DNA of 64,000 nucleotides from Zavarzinella sp. (GTDB taxonomy: Bacteria; Planctomycetota; Planctomycetia; Gemmatales; Gemmataceae), in NCBI GenBank assembly GCA_041399155.1, contig JAWKTI010000005.1, positions 1-64,000 on the forward strand. Direction: 5' to 3'. The notes beneath the pieces were generated by a model, which worked only from the letters and a program-made list of their open reading frames with translations, searched no databases and was not told the DNA's origin. Position 1 is the first letter of the stretch. Each line of letters starts with the position of its first letter. A program made the translations under genes and the position numbers. Shown here piece by piece: positions 1-9,520 of the stretch.

Positions 1-701
1 ACTGCTTTTTTCTCGGCATCATGGCTGAGGCTTAAGGTTTCCAGAGCCCGACGCATTTCGTTTTCAATCACGGGATTCGAAAACCGCAGACGCTGTACTT
101 CGTTCAGTTTGACCGAACGCATTCCTTCCGCACACCACAAGTTCAGCACTTCCGCTTCGGTGGCACCATCTTTGCTGGCCACTTTCTGCTTTTCAACACC
201 GACAATTTTGCCCACCAGGTTGCCTGGCTGGTTCGCGTTATTCAACAGAGTAACTTCGACCGGTTCCCCACGTGCCTGATTCAGAATCGAGGAAAAGGTG
301 GGATTGTTGTTCAAATCGATTGCAAAACTTCTTAAAGTGCGGTCGATCGGATCGCGGGAATCGTATGTAACTGCGGATATACGTCCGGTTTCAGAATAAT
401 CCCGCAGCGTCATCGATTTGATCAGGTCGTTGATATCATCTTCCTGAAAGGTCAGGTCGACGCGAGCATGGTCGGTAACTTCACCAGAGCGGGTAAAATG
501 GCCCACACCGGAATTAAACAGAATGACCTGAGAGATCGGCAGGGAGACTGCCTGCTGAAGATCACCCTGGGCTACCACCGGTTGAGTTTTGCCAGCTGGT
601 TTATCCCCTGGTGCGGTAATTGCCTGCTGAGTAAAGAATGCGGCACCACCCAGAACTGCTGCCAGTGCGGCTGCCACCCACCATTTTCGATTATTTTTCA
701 T
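1..701 (-). CDS. DUF4139 domain protein, tandem copy A (3' part cut by window edge)
   Basis: The reading frame starts at an ATG at 701 and runs off the left edge, so only the N-terminal 233 residues are visible. It begins MKNNRKWWVAAALAAVLGG, a short basic stretch and one hydrophobic segment that acts as a signal peptide or membrane anchor. It continues into the conserved first half shared with the three copies downstream (motifs VILFNSGVGHF and FQEDDINDLIKSM). Here the frame is intact where copy C is broken, because this copy keeps GGG at about 568-570. Bases 1-984 are almost identical to 4521-5502. The molecular function of DUF4139 proteins is unknown; an extracytoplasmic location is inferred from the N-terminus. 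Confidence 0.85.
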   Translation of the reverse strand, partial: MKNNRKWWVAAALAAVLGGAAFFTQQAITAPGDKPAGKTQPVVAQGDLQQAVSLPISQVILFNSGVGHFTRSGEVTDHARVDLTFQEDDINDLIKSMTLRDYSETGRISAVTYDSRDPIDRTLRSFAIDLNNNPTFSSILNQARGEPVEVTLLNNANQPGNLVGKIVGVEKQKVASKDGATEAEVLNLWCAEGMRSVKLNEVQRLRFSNPVIENEMRRALETLSLSHDAEKKA

Positions 702-750
702 TGTAGTTTCCTGTGAAAAAATCCTATTGTTAAAGTTCGTTGTGTTGTCA

Positions 751-2952
751 CTATTCAGCAGACAGATTTGCCAGATAGCTATCCAGTGCTTTGCGGGAAG
801 TAGCTTCTTTGGCCTGCATCGCTTTCAGATCTTCGTGCAGTTTCTTCATTTCTGCTTCCTGATCTTCCAGTGTCTTCAGGTAATCCTTGTACAACTTCGA
901 TTCCTGGGGCGTTTCCCGCAGGTTCTTCCGCAGGCGATCCTGATCTCGGGTGATCGTTTCAATCCGGCGTTCTGCCACCTGAATATCCTGTCGCACGATG
1001 TCCCACGTGGACTTGATCGTCAGAGCTTCTTTCAACTTCAGTTTCAACGCTTCTGGTGCTTCACGCAAGTTGATGAAGTAACGGATCGTATCATCGGCAT
1101 TGTTGGTCAGTTGGACCGAAGTACCCGCCGAACGTTCTTCCACGATGGTGTAGCTGAGATCTTTCTTCGCTGGCACGGAAACCTGGAAGCGGAAGACATC
1201 GTTGGCTTCTTCGAGTGGCTTGCTGTTTTCGCCTACGAAGGTGAAACCCTGATCTTTGCGATTGGCATGTTCCAGCAGCAGCGTGCGTTCTTTATCGTTG
1301 CGGTTAGAAATGTTGTACACGAGTTCTTCACGGAACAATGTCTTCGTGTAAACGACCCCCTTGACAGCTTTTACTTCCGTTATTTTGGAGGTATTGTTGC
1401 CCCGCTTGGGACTCACTTCCATACCCAGATCGACTGCATAGCTGATGAGCCGTTCTTCATCTTTCTGCAGATCCAGAATTCGGGAATCGCCCGCGTAGAC
1501 AGAACCTTCAAACACGGTAATCGGTCCTTGCATCAGTGGCATGCCGGAACTGTTTTTGAACCGCAGTCCGAGCAGTGGGTGTTTTGCTTGAACGCTCTGG
1601 TTGTAAATACTGACACGCTGCCCACCAACATCTTTGTTGACGATTGGCAGCAATGCTGATTTCTGACGGCCCAGCGATACGGGATGCTCAATAATGTATT
1701 GGTGGTAATCGCCCAAAGCGGCGGCAGTAGCTACCGATTGCACATTACGCCCAAGATCCAGATCCTTCCGCAAGTTGGCAGCAAGATCTGCAGCATACAT
1801 TTTTTCAGCCTGCTTCAGTTCTTTGGGATCAGCACCACCCCTAAAACGAAGTTGTTGCTCCTGCATAGATTTCTTCGCCATTTCTTCCATTGCTGGCTGG
1901 GGCGAGTTGATCGGAGGAAGCCCGTTGTTATTTTCTCTGGCAAACACCCGATCGTAAGTGGGAGGACGCAGACCAGCGAACAGTTCCGGTTCGACAACAG
2001 GTCTGGTGATATACAACGGATTGTAGAGATCCATCTGGAACGAAATTGGCCTGCCGGAAACCAAGGCCATGCTGACCCCTTCCCAGTCTTCATCGGTGGG
2101 GTTTTCTACCACAGCCCAACCCTGCAGGAAAGGACTGCCATCTTTCTTTAGCACCAGGCGGTAACTGGTTTTCCAGATTGGGTTTTCGATCACATAACCC
2201 ACATCGACTTTGCGTTTCCCTTCACCGTCAAAGTAAATGCTCACTGCTTTCTTTTGTGAATCGTGGCTCTGGCTTAATGTTTCCAGTGCCCGACGCATTT
2301 CGTTTTCAATCACAGGGTTGGAAAACCGCAGACGCTGCACTTCGTTCAGTTTGACCGAACGCATTCCTTCCGCACACCACAGGTTCAGCACTTCCGCTTC
2401 GGTGGCACCATCTTTGCTGGCCACTTTCTGCTTTTCAACACCCACGATTTTGCCCACCAGGTTGCCTGGCTGGTTCGCGTTATTCAACAAAGTAACTTCG
2501 ACCGGTTCCCCACGTGCCTGATTCAGAATCGAGGAAAAGGTGGGATTGTTATTCAAATCGATTGCAAAACTTTTCAGCGTGCGGTCGATCGGATCGCGGG
2601 AATCGTAAGTAACTGCAGAAATCCGTCCGGTTTCGGAATAATCCCGCAGTGTCATCGACTTAATCAGGTCGTTGATGTCGTCTTCCTGAAAGGTCAGGTC
2701 AACCCGGGCGTGGTCGGTAACTTCACCAGAACGGGTAAAGTGGCCCACACCGGAATTAAACAGAATGACCTGAGAGATCGGCAGCGAGACTGCCTGCTGA
2801 AGATCACCCTGGGCTACCACCGGTTGTGTTTTGCCTGCTGGTTGATCCCCAGGTGCGGTAATTGCCTGCTGAGTAAAGAATGCGGCACCACCCAGCACTG
2901 CTGTCAGTGCGGCTGCCACCCACCATTTTCGATTATTTTTTATACTTTTCAT
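751..2952 (-). CDS. DUF4139 domain protein, tandem copy B (intact)
   Basis: This is the one complete copy in the array, 733 residues. An N-terminal hydrophobic segment (about residues 10-32) is followed by a conserved beta-rich N-terminal half. The DUF4139 region contains VGYVIENPIWKTSYRLVL and the block DLYNPLYITRPVVEPELFAG. A copy-specific stretch of about 64 residues follows (1762-1953), then a conserved second half and a charged C-terminal coiled coil (about residues 620-730). The copy-specific stretch has no similarity to its counterparts in C and D, while the flanks match almost residue for residue. The gap to copy A is 49 bases and to copy C 55 bases, so co-transcription is likely. Its function is unknown. 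Family assignment rests on recognising the DUF4139 motifs. Confidence 0.9.
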   Translation of the reverse strand: MKSIKNNRKWWVAAALTAVLGGAAFFTQQAITAPGDQPAGKTQPVVAQGDLQQAVSLPISQVILFNSGVGHFTRSGEVTDHARVDLTFQEDDINDLIKSMTLRDYSETGRISAVTYDSRDPIDRTLKSFAIDLNNNPTFSSILNQARGEPVEVTLLNNANQPGNLVGKIVGVEKQKVASKDGATEAEVLNLWCAEGMRSVKLNEVQRLRFSNPVIENEMRRALETLSQSHDSQKKAVSIYFDGEGKRKVDVGYVIENPIWKTSYRLVLKKDGSPFLQGWAVVENPTDEDWEGVSMALVSGRPISFQMDLYNPLYITRPVVEPELFAGLRPPTYDRVFARENNNGLPPINSPQPAMEEMAKKSMQEQQLRFRGGADPKELKQAEKMYAADLAANLRKDLDLGRNVQSVATAAALGDYHQYIIEHPVSLGRQKSALLPIVNKDVGGQRVSIYNQSVQAKHPLLGLRFKNSSGMPLMQGPITVFEGSVYAGDSRILDLQKDEERLISYAVDLGMEVSPKRGNNTSKITEVKAVKGVVYTKTLFREELVYNISNRNDKERTLLLEHANRKDQGFTFVGENSKPLEEANDVFRFQVSVPAKKDLSYTIVEERSAGTSVQLTNNADDTIRYFINLREAPEALKLKLKEALTIKSTWDIVRQDIQVAERRIETITRDQDRLRKNLRETPQESKLYKDYLKTLEDQEAEMKKLHEDLKAMQAKEATSRKALDSYLANLSAE
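1762..1953 (-). other. copy-specific segment of DUF4139 copy B
   Basis: The segment encodes 64 residues between conserved RPPTY and LDLGRNVQSVA. It contains a Pro/Asn stretch and then a charged, probably helical tail. Equivalent positions in the paralogues are 4019-4231 and 6279-6452. The three segments are not alignable by eye except for their last few helical residues, although the DNA on both sides is highly conserved. Confidence 0.75.
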
Positions 2953-3007
2953 ACTTGGTATCTCATTGTCCTTACTGTGTTATTTTGTTTCCAAACGTCC
3001 TTGTCTA

Positions 3008-5220
3008 TTACTCTGCTGTCAGGTTTGCGAGGTAGCTATCCAGTGATTTGCGGGAAGTTGCTTCTTTGGCCTGCAGACCTTTCAGATCTTCATGCAGTTT
3101 TTTCATTTCTGCTTCCTGATCTTCCAGTGTTTTCAGATAATCCTTGTACAACTTCGATTCCTGGGGAGTTTCTCGCAGGTTCTTCCGCAGACGATCCTGA
3201 TCTCGGGTGATCGTATCGATACGGCGTTGGGTAACCGAAATATCCTGCCGTAACATGTCCCAGGTGGCCTTCATGGACATTGCATCTTTCAATTTGATCT
3301 TCAACGCCTCTGGTGCTTCACGCAAGTTGATGAAATAGCGGATGGTGTCATCGGCATTGTTCGTCAGTTGGATGGAAGTTCCTGATGATCGCTCTTCCAC
3401 AACGGTGTAGCTGAGATCTTTCTTCGCTGGCACGGAAACCTGGAAGCGGAAGACATCATTGGCTTCTTCCAGTGGTTTGCTGTTTTCACCAACAAAGGTA
3501 AAACCCTGATCTTTGCGATTCGCGTGTTCCAGCAACAGAGTGCGTTCTTTATCGTTGCGATTGGAGATGTTATACACCAGTTCTTCGCGGAACAGGGTCT
3601 TGGTGTAGATAACACCCTTCACCGCTTTTACTTCGGTGATTTTGGAAGTGTTGTTCCCCCGCTTGGGACTCACTTCCATGCCCAGATCAACCGCATAACT
3701 GATGAGACGCTCTTCATCTTTCTGCAGGTCCAGAATTCGGGAATCGCCCGCATAGACAGAACCTTCAAATACGGTAATGGGGCCCTGCATCAATGGCATG
3801 CCGGAACTGTTTTTGAACCGAAGACCTAACAGTGGGTGTTTTGCCTGAACGCTCTGATTGTAAATGCTGACACGCTGCCCACCAACATCTTTGTTGACGA
3901 TTGGCAGTAAGGCAGACTTCTGCCGGCCCAGCGATACGGGGTGCTCAATAATGTACTGGTGGTAATCGCCCAGTGCGGCAGCAGTGGCCACCGATTGCAC
4001 ATTGCGACCCAGATCGAGTTCACTCTTCAACTGTTCCGCAAGTCGGCCTGCCCACTCTGCCTCCTGGCGTTTCTTGGCATCCATTGCATTTCCCTTACCG
4101 CCTCCGAAGCCAGGTTTTGCTGCGGGTGCTGCAGAGGCACGGCGATCAAAATTCGCATCTTTGGTCTTCGCTAACTTGTCGGCACTTGGTTCCATCGCTA
4201 ATTGCACAGATTCTCTGCCAAACCCACCTTGATAGGTGGGTGGTCGCAAACCAGCGAACAGTTCCGGTTCCACAACTGGTCGGGTAATGTATAACGGATT
4301 GTAGAGATCCATCTGGAACGAAATAGGCCGACCGGAAACCAGGGCCATGCTGACTCCTTCCCAGTCTTCGTCGGTGGGGTTTTCTACCACAGCCCAACCC
4401 TGCAGGAAAGGACTGCCATCTTTCTTCAGCACCAGGCGGTAGCTGGTTTTCCAGATCGGGTTTTCGATCACATAACCCACATCGACTTTGCGTTTGCCTT
4501 CACCATCAAAGTAAATGCTTACTGCTTTTTTCTCGGCATCATGGCTGAGGCTTAAGGTTTCCAGAGCCCGACGCATTTCGTTTTCAATCACGGGATTCGA
4601 AAACCGCAGACGCTGTACTTCGTTCAGTTTGACCGAACGCATTCCTTCCGCACACCACAAGTTCAGCACTTCCGCTTCGGTGGCACCATCTTTGCTGGCC
4701 ACTTTCTGCTTTTCAACACCGACAATTTTGCCCACCAGGTTGCCTGGCTGGTTCGCGTTATTCAACAGAGTAACTTCGACCGGTTCCCCACGTGCCTGAT
4801 TCAGAATCGAGGAAAAGGTGGGATTGTTGTTCAAATCGATTGCAAAACTTCTTAAAGTGCGGTCGATCGGATCGCGGGAATCGTATGTAACTGCGGATAT
4901 ACGTCCGGTTTCAGAATAATCCCGCAGCGTCATCGATTTGATCAGGTCGTTGATATCATCTTCCTGAAAGGTCAGGTCGACGCGAGCATGGTCGGTAACT
5001 TCACCAGAGCGGGTAAAATGGCCCACACCGGAATTAAACAGAATGACCTGAGAGATCGGCAGGGAGACTGCCTGCTGAAGATCACCCTGGCTACCACCGG
5101 TTGAGTTTTGCCAGCTGGTTTATCCCCTGGTGCGGTAATTGCCTGCTGAGTAAAGAATGCGGCACCACCCAGAACTGCTGCCAGTGCGGCTGCCACCCAC
5201 CATTTTCGATTATTTTTCAT
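3008..5220 (-). CDS. DUF4139 domain protein, tandem copy C (frameshifted near 5089)
   Basis: The copy starts at 5220 with the same MKNNRKWWVAAALAAVLGG anchor as copy A, then loses frame after about 44 residues. At 5089-5090 it has GG where copy A has GGG. From 5026 downward the frame is open for 672 residues to a normal DUF4139 C-terminus. The total span of 2213 bases is one short of a multiple of three. Its copy-specific segment (4019-4231, about 71 residues) is rich in Ala, Lys and Gly and differs from those in B and D. If the missing base is real, the signal peptide is detached from the body and the product would be lost or misplaced. If it is a sequencing error, this is a normal paralogue. 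Confidence 0.85.
4019..4231 (-). other. copy-specific segment of DUF4139 copy C
   Basis: The segment encodes 71 residues between the same conserved borders as in copy B. It is Ala/Lys/Gly-rich, including GFGGGKGNAM, and ends in a helical EWAGRLAEQLKSE. Length and sequence differ from the B and D segments. Confidence 0.75.
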
Positions 5221-5268
5221 TGTAGTTTCCTGTGAAAAATCCTATTGTTAAAGTTCGTTGTGTTGTCA

Positions 5269-7463
5269 CTATTCAGCAGACAGATTTGCCAGATAGCTAT
5301 CCAGTGCTTTGCGGGAAGTAGCTTCTTTGGCCTGCATCGCTTTCAGATCTTCGTGCAGTTTCTTCATTTCTGCTTCCTGATCTTCCAGTGTCTTCAGGTA
5401 ATCCTTGTACAACTTCGATCTCTGGGGCGTTTCCCGCAGGTTCTTCCGCAGGCGATCCTGATCTCGGGTGATCGTTTCAATCCGGCGTTCTGCCACCTGA
5501 ATGTCCTGTCGCACCGTATCCCACGTGGACTTGATGGTCAGGGCTTCTTTCAGCTTCAGCTTCAACGCTTCTGGTGCTTCACGCAAGTTGATGAAGTAAC
5601 GGATCGTATCATCAGCATTATTGGTCAGTTGAACCGATGTACCCGCCGAACGCTCTTCCACAATGGTGTAGCTGAGATCTTTCTTTGCTGGCACAGAAAC
5701 CTGGAAGCGGAACACATCGTTGGCTTCTTCAAGTGGCTTGCTGTTTTCACCCACAAAGGTAAAGCCCTGGTCTTTTCGATTTGCATGTTCCAGCAGCAGC
5801 GTGCGTTCTTTATCGTTGCGGTTAGAGATGTTGTACACCAGTTCTTCGCGGAACAGCGTTTTGGTGTAGATCATGCCCTTCACTGCTTTTACTTCAGTGA
5901 TTTTGGAAGTGTTGTTGCCCCGCTTGGGAGACACTTCCATGCCCAGATCGACCGCATAACTGATAAGGCGTTCTTCATCTTTTTGCAGATCCAGAATACG
6001 GAATCGCCCGCATAGACAGAACCTTCAAACACGGTAATGGGGCCCTGCATCAATGGCATGCCGGAACTGTTTTTGAACCGCAAACCTAGCAGTGGGTGTT
6101 TTGCCTGAACATTCTGGTTGTAAATGCTGACACGCTGCCCACCTACATCTTTGTTGACGATTGGCAGTAATGCTGATTTCTGACGACCCAGCGATACGGG
6201 GTGCTCAATAATGTACTGGTGGTAATCGCCCAGTGCGGCAGCAGTGGCCACCGATTGCACATTGCGACCCAGATCGAGGTCATTATTCAGTTTTTCAGCG
6301 ACTTCTTTGGCAAAATTGCGTTCAACTAGTTTTCTTTCTGCCCCATCCATGCTGCTCAAATTTCGCCTTAGTGATTCAGCCTCTGACTTTAATTGAGCAA
6401 GCGCTTCTCTTGGCGCCCCATTACCAGATTTATCTTGTACAAATGCCCGGTCATAGGTGGGTGGTCGCAGACCGGCGAACAGTTCCGGTTCCACAACAGG
6501 TCTGGTAATGTACAACGGATTGTAGAGATCCATCTGGAACGAAATTGGCCTGCCGGAAACCAGGGCCATGCTGACCCCTTCCCAGTCTTCATCGGTGGGG
6601 TTTTCTACCACAGCCCAACCCTGCAGGAAAGGACTGCCATCTTTCTTCAGCACCAGGCGGTAACTAGTTTTCCAGATCGGGTTTTCGATCACATAACCCA
6701 CATCCACTTTGCGTTTGCCTTCACCATCAAAGTAAATGCTGACTGCTTTCTTTTGCGAATCGTGGCTCTGGCTTAATGTTTCCAGTGCCCGACGCATTTC
6801 GTTTTCTATCACGGGATTGGAGAATCGGAGGCGCTGTACTTCGTTCAGTTTGACCGAACGCATCCCTTCCGCACACCACAGGTTCAGTACTTCCGCTTCT
6901 GCAGAGCCATCTTTGCTGGCCACTTTCTGCTTTTCAACACCGACAATTTTGCCCACCAGATTGCCTGGCTGGTTCGCGTTATTCAGCAGAGTAACTTCGA
7001 CCGGTTCCCCACGTGCCTGATTCAAAATCGACGAAAAGGTGGGATTCCCGTTCAGATCGATTGCAAAACTTTTCAGCGTGCGGTCGATCGGATCGCGGGA
7101 ATCGTACGTAACTGCCGAAATCCGTCCAGTTTCGGAATAATCCCGCAGTGTCATCGACTTAATCAAGTCGTTGATGTCGTCTTCTTGGAAAGTGAGGTCC
7201 ACCCGGGCGTGGTTCGTGACTTCACCAGAGCGGGTAAAATGGCCCACACCGGAATTAAACAGAATGACTTGGGAGATCGGCAGGGAAACTGCCTGCTGAA
7301 GATCACCCTGGGCTACCACCGGTTGGGTTTTGCCTGCTGGTTGATCCCCAGGTGCGGTAATGGCCTGCTGGGTAAAGAATGCGGCACCACCCAGCACGGC
7401 TGTCAGTGCGGCTGCCACCCACCATTTTCGATTACTTTTCATCTGATTCAAGTTTTTCATCAT
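5269..7463 (-). CDS. DUF4139 domain protein, tandem copy D (frameshifted near 6000)
   Basis: This is the most upstream copy and first in transcription order. The N-terminal 500 residues are read from 7463 down to about 6001 (start MMKNLNQMKSNRKWW; the internal ATG at 7442 is an alternative). The last 230 residues continue in another frame from 5998. At 6000-6001 there is GG where copies B and C read GGG. The span of 2195 bases is one short of a multiple of three. The copy-specific block is 6279-6452 (58 residues, charged and probably helical). Its 3' end is nearly identical to that of copy B, and its 5' half is several percent diverged from B. Upstream lies a strong palindrome (7560-7580), a candidate control site for the array. 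Confidence 0.85.
6279..6452 (-). other. copy-specific segment of DUF4139 copy D
   Basis: The segment encodes 58 residues between the same borders. It is strongly charged with heptad-like leucines (for example LKSEAESLRRNLSSM), suggesting a short coiled coil. It does not resemble the B or C segments. Confidence 0.75.
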
Positions 7464-7559
7464 TTACACCCGGAAAGGTTCGTCTGGTGTCCTGAAATAC
7501 AACATCACACGAATATGACGATGATGGTACCACGAAAGATTGGATGGGCAGAGAGTTTT

Positions 7560-7580
7560 TTGTAACAATGGTTGTTACAA
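7560..7580. promoter_or_regulatory. perfect 9-bp inverted repeat upstream of the DUF4139 array
   Basis: TTGTAACAA and TTGTTACAA are exact reverse complements separated by TGG. They lie about 100 bases upstream of copy D and about 145 bases upstream of the divergent gene at 7724. Immediately beside them (7587-7608) is a tandem duplication of ATTGGTGAGAA. This looks like an operator for a dimeric regulator. The remaining intergenic DNA (7464-7723) shows no gene. Confidence 0.4.
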
Positions 7581-7723
7581 TCGCGAATTGGTGAGAAATT
7601 GGTGAGAAAATGGGTAATCAGGTAGTTTTTCGGTTATTGCTGCGAAGTGGTATTCGTTCTTTCCTGTTGACCCGTTAATATGATGACAGTTGGATGATTT
7701 TTTTGCCCAAGTGGGGATGCTAG

Positions 7724-9514
7724 ATGCTGCAACTGAGTTTTCGACGTAACTTCTTACTTTCCATAGTGTTATGTTCATTCTTTCTGTCGGAAGTGTGGGC
7801 ACAGAAGCTCATTATCCGCCAGCAGATTCAAATTGCCCAGCCTGTTCCTGCGGTACAACTTGATGACGATCCCGAAGATCCAAATAATGAGAAGCCAGTC
7901 GATCAGAAAACGGCTGATTTGAAGCTGATTGGTAAGGTGGACCTGAAAGACGAGCCCGCCTCAATGCTGGGTTTTTTCAAAACCTTGTCCGTTTCGGCGA
8001 ATACCAAAGAACAAATTGAACAACTGATCAATCAACTGGGGGTCGACGACTTCGACAAACGGGTAGAAGCGACGCAAAAGTTGGTGGCTACAGGAGTTCC
8101 GGCAATTAACCTGTTGAAAAATGCAGCTAAAAACAATGATGCAGAGATCGCCTGGCGTGCAGAATATGCTCTCGCGAAGGTTGAGCAGGTTCCCACCAGT
8201 GAAGTATCGCGTGCCTGTATTCGGTTACTGCGCAACCACAAATCAGACGATATTATCCCTGGCCTGATGGCTTATTTTCTGCAAACAGATGAAGAATCTG
8301 TGAAAGATGAAATCCGCGAGTCTTTTGTGCTGTCGGCAGTGACCAACGGCAAGCCAAATGCCGCACTGGAAAGCTGGTTGCAGAGCAAAGATGCCATCAA
8401 GCGGTTGGAAGCAGCGCTCGCCTTCACAAAAACCACCGATCAGGCCTCGCGGGCCCGCATGAAGGCATTTCTGAAAAGTGAAACAGATCCCATCATCCGC
8501 TTCAAAGTAACGGTCATTCTGGTGGAAGAAAACCGCGATAAATCATTAGTTGCCAGCCTGATCGAGCAGATGGGCAGTATTCAGTCAGATGAAGTCTATC
8601 TGGGCGAAGATTTACTGTGGCGATTGGCAGGAGAAACAGGCCCCACCGTTTCGTTTTCGGGAGATGCCAAAGACCGCACCGCCGCCCAGGCCGCCTGGAA
8701 GCAGTGGTGGGAAAGTAACGAAGCCAAAGTGGATATGGCCAAGCTTTCCGATGATGCCTCCTTTGGCCTTCTCCTGGTGCTGCAGACCCCACTGCGTGGA
8801 GGACTGGGGCAGATTGCGGCATATGGCTCCGACAACAAAGAAAAATGGAAAGTACCGAACCTGAACTGGCCCACCGATTGTAAAGTATTGCCAGGTAAGA
8901 AGATACTGATTGCAGAGCACAATCGAAGTCGGGTGTTTTTACGCGAAATCAGTGGCAAAGAACTCTGGACTTTGTCGATCAACAATCCGGTGAATTGTGG
9001 GATGCTGCCCAACGGTGTGACATGGGCAGTGGGCCGAAATCAGATTATTGAGTGGGATAAAGGCGAAAATGCCAACCGAAAACAGTTGTTCAGCTTCATA
9101 CGCAACGAATACGACATTGTTGCGGGTGCCCGCACCCCCAAAGGGGAGTATCTGATTCTAACCCAGCAAGGGCAGGTCATTCAGATCGACCGTCAGGGGA
9201 AATCGATCAAGACAATCAATGTGGGTGGTGGGGTGAATTATTACTCGGACATGCAGGTGTTAAAAAATAATAGCGTATTGGTCACCTTGCAGAACCGTGT
9301 AGTTGCATACGATATGACGACTGGAAAATCGGTGTGGACGGGAACGGTGACCAGCACCGCCACATCGGTACAGCGATTACGAACCGGCAACACACTGGTG
9401 GGCATTCAGGGCCAGGGGAAAGTTGTAGAACTGGATAAAGATGGCAAAGCCACCAAATGGGAGCATACTTCCAGTGATGCTGCCTTTCGAGTTTTCAAAG
9501 CTTATCGACAATAA
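7724..9514 (+). CDS. exported HEAT-repeat / PQQ-type beta-propeller protein
   Basis: The product has 596 residues. The first 26 form a typical signal peptide (hydrophobic LLSIVLCSFFLSEVWA before QK), so it is exported. Residues about 60-300 are helical with repeated HEAT-like units (for example LGVDDFDKRVEATQKLVATG and RAEYALAKV). Residues about 340-596 are repeating beta-strand units of the WDKGEN / IQIDRQGK / VVAYDMTTGKSVW type, resembling PQQ-like or WD-like propellers. No catalytic residues are visible, so a scaffolding or binding role is inferred. It is divergent from the DUF4139 array and convergent with nadB, whose stop is only 7 bases away. The exact substrate or partner is unknown. 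Confidence 0.85.
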   Translation: MLQLSFRRNFLLSIVLCSFFLSEVWAQKLIIRQQIQIAQPVPAVQLDDDPEDPNNEKPVDQKTADLKLIGKVDLKDEPASMLGFFKTLSVSANTKEQIEQLINQLGVDDFDKRVEATQKLVATGVPAINLLKNAAKNNDAEIAWRAEYALAKVEQVPTSEVSRACIRLLRNHKSDDIIPGLMAYFLQTDEESVKDEIRESFVLSAVTNGKPNAALESWLQSKDAIKRLEAALAFTKTTDQASRARMKAFLKSETDPIIRFKVTVILVEENRDKSLVASLIEQMGSIQSDEVYLGEDLLWRLAGETGPTVSFSGDAKDRTAAQAAWKQWWESNEAKVDMAKLSDDASFGLLLVLQTPLRGGLGQIAAYGSDNKEKWKVPNLNWPTDCKVLPGKKILIAEHNRSRVFLREISGKELWTLSINNPVNCGMLPNGVTWAVGRNQIIEWDKGENANRKQLFSFIRNEYDIVAGARTPKGEYLILTQQGQVIQIDRQGKSIKTINVGGGVNYYSDMQVLKNNSVLVTLQNRVVAYDMTTGKSVWTGTVTSTATSVQRLRTGNTLVGIQGQGKVVELDKDGKATKWEHTSSDAAFRVFKAYRQ

Positions 9515-9520
9515 TAACTG

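Noticed and set aside
727..1659. 310-codon plus-strand ORF (and similar ones at 5245-6015)
   Set aside because: Both are antisense shadows of DUF4139 coding sequence and recur wherever that sequence recurs.
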